64,000 nucleotides of DNA from Alphaproteobacteria bacterium (GTDB lineage Bacteria > Pseudomonadota > Alphaproteobacteria > Ferrovibrionales > Ferrovibrionaceae), in NCBI GenBank assembly GCA_017307375.1, contig JAFKFH010000005.1, positions 1-64,000 on the forward strand, read 5' to 3'. The translations under genes and the position numbers were made by a program. The notes under the pieces were generated by a model. The model searched no databases. It was not told the DNA's origin and saw only the letters and a program-made list of their open reading frames with translations. The stretch's first letter is position 1. The number at the start of each line of letters is the position of its first letter. Shown here piece by piece: positions 60,832 to 64,000 of this stretch.

Positions 60832-61334
60832 AACCTTGCACCGCCCCGGCGCCGCAGCAAAAAGACACCTCCGGATACCGCCAACACAATCTTGTTGTGG
60901 CTCGGGGGGTTGCCCGGTACATTCCCCAACGCGAAAAGGCCGTAGTCAGGATTCTCCCGCATGGCGGGAAAATCCGGCGCCGCCGACCCGAGTTTGCCAT
61001 GGTTTGCGCCGGCCCCGCTCTGAGGTGGGCCCGCGTGCATGGCAGGAACCGCGGTAGGCAGGTTGCTCAAGACAAGGCGGCCTATGTGGAAACTTTGAGG
61101 CCGCTCCGACCCATGAAACCGGCGGAGACGAGCGTCGATTGAAATCCCCGTGCGCGGCTGCTGAAGCGCCAGCGCGCCTTGACTAGGATACGCCCGCGCC
61201 CGTTTGTTTCGGCGTCGGCGTTGCTGGAACCGGCAGCGGGACGGGTCGATCGCGACGCTCTGCGGCCTCGCAGACAAATGGCGGGGCGGGTTCGATGTTC
61301 GCTAGAACCCCTCTCCGTCGCGGAGTAGAGCCGA
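60832..61334 (+). other. 503-bp spacer without a gene, presumed rne leader and promoter region
   Basis: I see no convincing reading frame in either direction. Small hairpins occur: cacaa-tcttg-ttgtg (60885-60899) and tcccgc-atg-gcggga (60955-60969). TTGACT (61179-61184) is a possible -35 without a clear -10. RNase E genes often have long leaders that allow feedback by RNase E cleavage, which would fit the length. GGAG (61322-61325) is the ribosome site for rne. Confidence 0.5.
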
Positions 61335-64000
61335 ATGGCCACACGCATGCTGATCGACGCGACACATCTCGAGGAAACTCGTGTCGTCGTCGTCAAGGGT
61401 ACGCGTCTCGAAGAGTTCGATTTTGAAACCAGTACCAAGAAGACCCTCAAGGGCAACATCTACCTCGCCAAGGTCACGCGGGTAGAACCGTCCCTCCAGG
61501 CAGCCTTCGTCGAATATGGCGGCAACCGCCACGGCTTCCTGGCTTTCAGCGAAATCCACCCCGACTACTACCAGATCCCGGTCGCCGACCGGCAGCGCCT
61601 GCTCGAACAGCAGGCCGCCGAGGAAGCCCGCGCCGAGGAAGAGGAAGAAGCCCGTGCCGCCGCGGCCGAGGCGCGCGCCGCAGCCGCGGCCGCAGCCGGC
61701 CACAGCGACGAGGACGACGACGACGCCCCGGTGGACGTCATCGAGGAAGTGGGCGGCGCGACGCCGGCCGAACTGGCGCCGGCCGACGTCGAGCCCGGCG
61801 ATACCGCCGAGGAAAGCGCCGACGACAGCCCCGAAAGCGGCACGCCGGACGATTCCACCCCGCCCCCCAGCTCGATCGCCGCCGATACCGGCATCGAGAA
61901 GAACGCGATCGCCCGCGTCACCGACAGCAAGGACTGGTCGGCCGAACCGGAAACCCCGGCGGCAGCCGAACCGGCGGTTGCCCCCGACGCCCCGACCGAC
62001 GCCGCCCCGACCGACGCCGCCCCGACCGCCGCCGAGACGGCCCCGGCCGCCGAACCTGCGCCGCCGATCGAAGCGACAACCGAAGAATCCGCCCCGGCCC
62101 CGCACGCCGAAGCACAGCCGGCCGAGCCCATCGCCGAAGCGCAGGCTGCCGAGGACCAGCAAGCGGGTGATACCGCAATCGAAGCCGGCGAAGCCGAGGC
62201 GATCGACGCCGAAGGGGAAACCGCGGAAACCACCGAAGCGCGCGAAGGCGGTGAACCGCGCCAGCGCGAGGGCCGCGAAGGTGGCCGGCGCGGCCGGCGC
62301 CATGGCCGTCGCGGCGATCGGCATGAGCGCGGCGGCCGCCATGGCGACCGCGGCGATCGTGGCGGAGATCGTGGCGGCGACCGCCGCGAGAGCAGCGAAC
62401 GTCATGCCGCCACGGCCGGCGGCGAGGCCCCGGCAGGCGCCGACGGCATCACCTCGATCGGCGGCGACGCGATCGATGAAGTGCGCCGCCCGCGCCGCTT
62501 CTCGCCGCAGCGCCACTACAAGATCCAGGAAGTCATCAAGCGCCGCCAGATCCTGCTCGTTCAGGTCGTCAAGGAGGAGCGCGGCAACAAGGGTGCCGCC
62601 CTGACCACCTTCCTGTCGCTGGCCGGCCGCTACTGCGTGCTGATGCCGAATACCGCGCGCGGCGGCGGGATCAGCCGCAAGATCGTCTCGGCGACCGACC
62701 GCAAGCGGCTGAAGAGCATCGCTGCCGAACTGGACATGCCCGAAGGCATGGGCATGATCGTGCGCACCGCCGGCATGGAGCGCACGAAGCCCGAGATCAA
62801 GCGCGACTTCGAATTCCTGCTGCGGACCTGGGATTCGATCCGCGAGCTGACCTTGCGCTCGACCGCGCCCTGCCTGGTCTATGAAGAAGCCAACCTGATC
62901 AAGCGGGCGATCCGCGATCTCTACTCGAAGGACATCGACGAAGTCCTGGTCGAAGGCGACGACGGCTACCGCGCCGCCAAGGACTTCATGAAGATGCTGA
63001 TGCCCTCGCATGCCAAGCGGGTGCAGCCGTATCGCGATCCGGTCCCGCTGTTCCATCGCTTCCAGGTCGAGACCCAGCTCGACGCGATGTACTCCTCGAC
63101 CGTCCAGCTCCGGTCGGGCGGCTATATCGTGATCAATCCGACCGAGGCGCTGGTCTCGGTCGACGTCAACTCGGGCCGTGCGACCAAGGAGCACAACATC
63201 GAGGAGACGGCCTACAAGACCAACCTGGAAGCGTCGGAAGAGCTGGCGCGCCAGCTGCGCCTGCGCGACCTGGCCGGGCTGATCGTGATCGACTTCATCG
63301 ACATGGAGGATCACCGCAACGCCCGCAACGTCGAGCGCCGGCTGAAGGAATGCCTCAAGGCCGATCGTGCCCGCATCCAGGTCGGACGCATCTCGGGCTT
63401 CGGCCTGCTGGAGATGTCGCGCCAGCGCCTGCGGCCTAGCCTGCTGGAAGCCTCGACCCAGGTCTGCCCGCACTGCCAGGGCCAGGGCGTCGTGCGCTCG
63501 ACCGAATCGACCGCGCTGCACGTGCTGCGCGCCATCGAGGACGAGGGCATCCGCGACCGCGCGGCCGAGATCACCGTCGCGGTGTCGACCAAGGTCGCCA
63601 TCTACCTGCTCAATCACAAGCGCGACGACGTCGCCAAGATCGAGCAGCGCTACCAGATGAAGGTGATCATCGCCGCCGACGACACGCTGGTGCCGCCGGC
63701 CCACCGGATCGAGCGCACCAAGCCGCGCCTGCCCGACGCCGCGCGCCAGCCGGTCGCCTTGACGTCGATGCGCCCGATCGTCTCGGAGACCGCGATGGCC
63801 GACGAGGAATCGGCGGACGAGGCGGAGGTCGAGGAGGATGTCGCCGAGGAGGCGGCGGAAGCCCCGGCGACGGCCCCTCAGGAAGAGGAGGAAGGCGATC
63901 GTGGCGCGCGCGGCCGCTCCCGCCGCCGGCGCCGTCGCGGTGGCCGAGACCGGGACGAAGCGCGCGAGACGCAGGATGCCGAGGCCGAGACCGCCGCACC
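61335..64000 (+). CDS. rne: Ribonuclease E, 3' end beyond the window
   Basis: 888 codons are present and the gene continues past the edge. The N-terminus MLIDATHLEETRVVVVKGTRLEEFDFE starts the catalytic domain (read in parts). The S1 domain is split by an insertion of about 300 residues (about 85-390), acidic and Ala/Pro-rich first, then Arg/Gly-rich (RGDRGGDRGG). The catalytic part continues with SVDVNSGRAT and VIDFIDM (the two metal-binding aspartates) and the zinc-link CPHCQGQG. The C-terminal tail begins acidic and then basic (RGRSRRRRRRGGRDRD). It begins mRNA decay and rRNA processing and scaffolds the degradosome. Confidence 0.95.
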   Translation, partial: MATRMLIDATHLEETRVVVVKGTRLEEFDFETSTKKTLKGNIYLAKVTRVEPSLQAAFVEYGGNRHGFLAFSEIHPDYYQIPVADRQRLLEQQAAEEARAEEEEEARAAAAEARAAAAAAAGHSDEDDDDAPVDVIEEVGGATPAELAPADVEPGDTAEESADDSPESGTPDDSTPPPSSIAADTGIEKNAIARVTDSKDWSAEPETPAAAEPAVAPDAPTDAAPTDAAPTAAETAPAAEPAPPIEATTEESAPAPHAEAQPAEPIAEAQAAEDQQAGDTAIEAGEAEAIDAEGETAETTEAREGGEPRQREGREGGRRGRRHGRRGDRHERGGRHGDRGDRGGDRGGDRRESSERHAATAGGEAPAGADGITSIGGDAIDEVRRPRRFSPQRHYKIQEVIKRRQILLVQVVKEERGNKGAALTTFLSLAGRYCVLMPNTARGGGISRKIVSATDRKRLKSIAAELDMPEGMGMIVRTAGMERTKPEIKRDFEFLLRTWDSIRELTLRSTAPCLVYEEANLIKRAIRDLYSKDIDEVLVEGDDGYRAAKDFMKMLMPSHAKRVQPYRDPVPLFHRFQVETQLDAMYSSTVQLRSGGYIVINPTEALVSVDVNSGRATKEHNIEETAYKTNLEASEELARQLRLRDLAGLIVIDFIDMEDHRNARNVERRLKECLKADRARIQVGRISGFGLLEMSRQRLRPSLLEASTQVCPHCQGQGVVRSTESTALHVLRAIEDEGIRDRAAEITVAVSTKVAIYLLNHKRDDVAKIEQRYQMKVIIAADDTLVPPAHRIERTKPRLPDAARQPVALTSMRPIVSETAMADEESADEAEVEEDVAEEAAEAPATAPQEEEEGDRGARGRSRRRRRRGGRDRDEARETQDAEAETAA
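61989..62033 (+). repeat. Three tandem 15-base repeats in the rne insertion
   Basis: gccccgaccgacgcc occurs at 61989-62003 and 62004-62018, with a one-base variant at 62019-62033. It encodes repeats of A-P-T-D-A in the low-complexity insertion of RNase E. Such tandem repeats can change in number by slippage. Confidence 0.75.

Noticed and set aside
60573-61142. Open frame reaching into the dnaE2-rne spacer
   Set aside because: It starts inside dnaE2 in another frame, has no RBS and encodes an Arg/Pro-rich shadow sequence.

Overview
The window is about 64 kb of GC-rich (roughly two-thirds G+C), densely packed chromosomal DNA from an alphaproteobacterium, most like the Rhodospirillales and relatives. 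The evidence is the GAAC-N7-GAAC type SOS box in front of imuA-imuB-dnaE2, the RNase E with a long insertion in its S1 domain, the cysE-iscR-cysteine desulfurase cluster and the gene families throughout. I cannot name the genus. No rRNA, tRNA, CRISPR array, prophage or insertion sequence was recognised.

Layout. 1-4958: the tail of one branched-chain-amino-acid type ABC system, then a complete second one (binding protein, LivH, LivM, LivG, LivF) with an intrinsic terminator between the binding protein and the permeases. 4968-8238: a diguanylate cyclase, a PaaG-like enoyl-CoA hydratase/isomerase, a metallophosphoesterase and a small membrane protein. 8252-11465 (minus strand): an Fe-S/cysteine block of cysE, iscR-like regulator, cysteine desulfurase, PhnZ-like HD protein and ISC-type ferredoxin, divergent from an alpha/beta hydrolase, with a candidate IscR operator between. 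12385-16140: MaoC hydratase, LysR regulator, anmK and tyrS. 16174-25060: a YhdP/AsmA-like protein, glnE, bcp, and an overlapping M23 peptidase-bactofilin pair. 25106-29471: nrtR-nadA-nadB-nadC, the NAD de novo pathway with its Nudix-family regulator and a compact A+T-rich control region.

29652-37177: a stand-alone PheC-like periplasmic protein, a palindrome-rich spacer, a TetR-controlled RND efflux pair, a 42-residue membrane protein, a GNAT acetyltransferase and a HutC-type regulator. 37234-45879: a catabolic operon of M20 hydrolase, Dpp-type ABC importer with fused ATPases, a second M20 protein and an M24 protein. The last two have lost most of the metal ligands of their families, so the substrate is probably not an ordinary peptide. 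45881-49601 (minus): prfB with its programmed +1 frameshift, and the class A penicillin-binding protein gene mrcA.

49767-60831: an accessory block lying between mrcA and rne. It holds an imelysin / di-heme (DUF1111) / imelysin / DUF1513 iron-associated operon, two tiny paralogous membrane proteins with the same C-terminus, and the SOS mutagenesis cassette imuA-imuB-dnaE2 with a LexA box overlapping its -10 element. The window ends inside rne, which follows a 503-bp spacer without a gene.

The most interesting items are the degenerate M20/M24 catabolic operon, the paired mini membrane proteins beside the imelysin operon, the nadA leader that combines a promoter dyad with an intrinsic terminator, the PhnZ-like oxygenase-family gene coupled to Fe-S biogenesis genes, and the roughly 300-residue insertion in RNase E. 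All assignments come from reading the sequence by eye and from recalled family knowledge; no database search was run.
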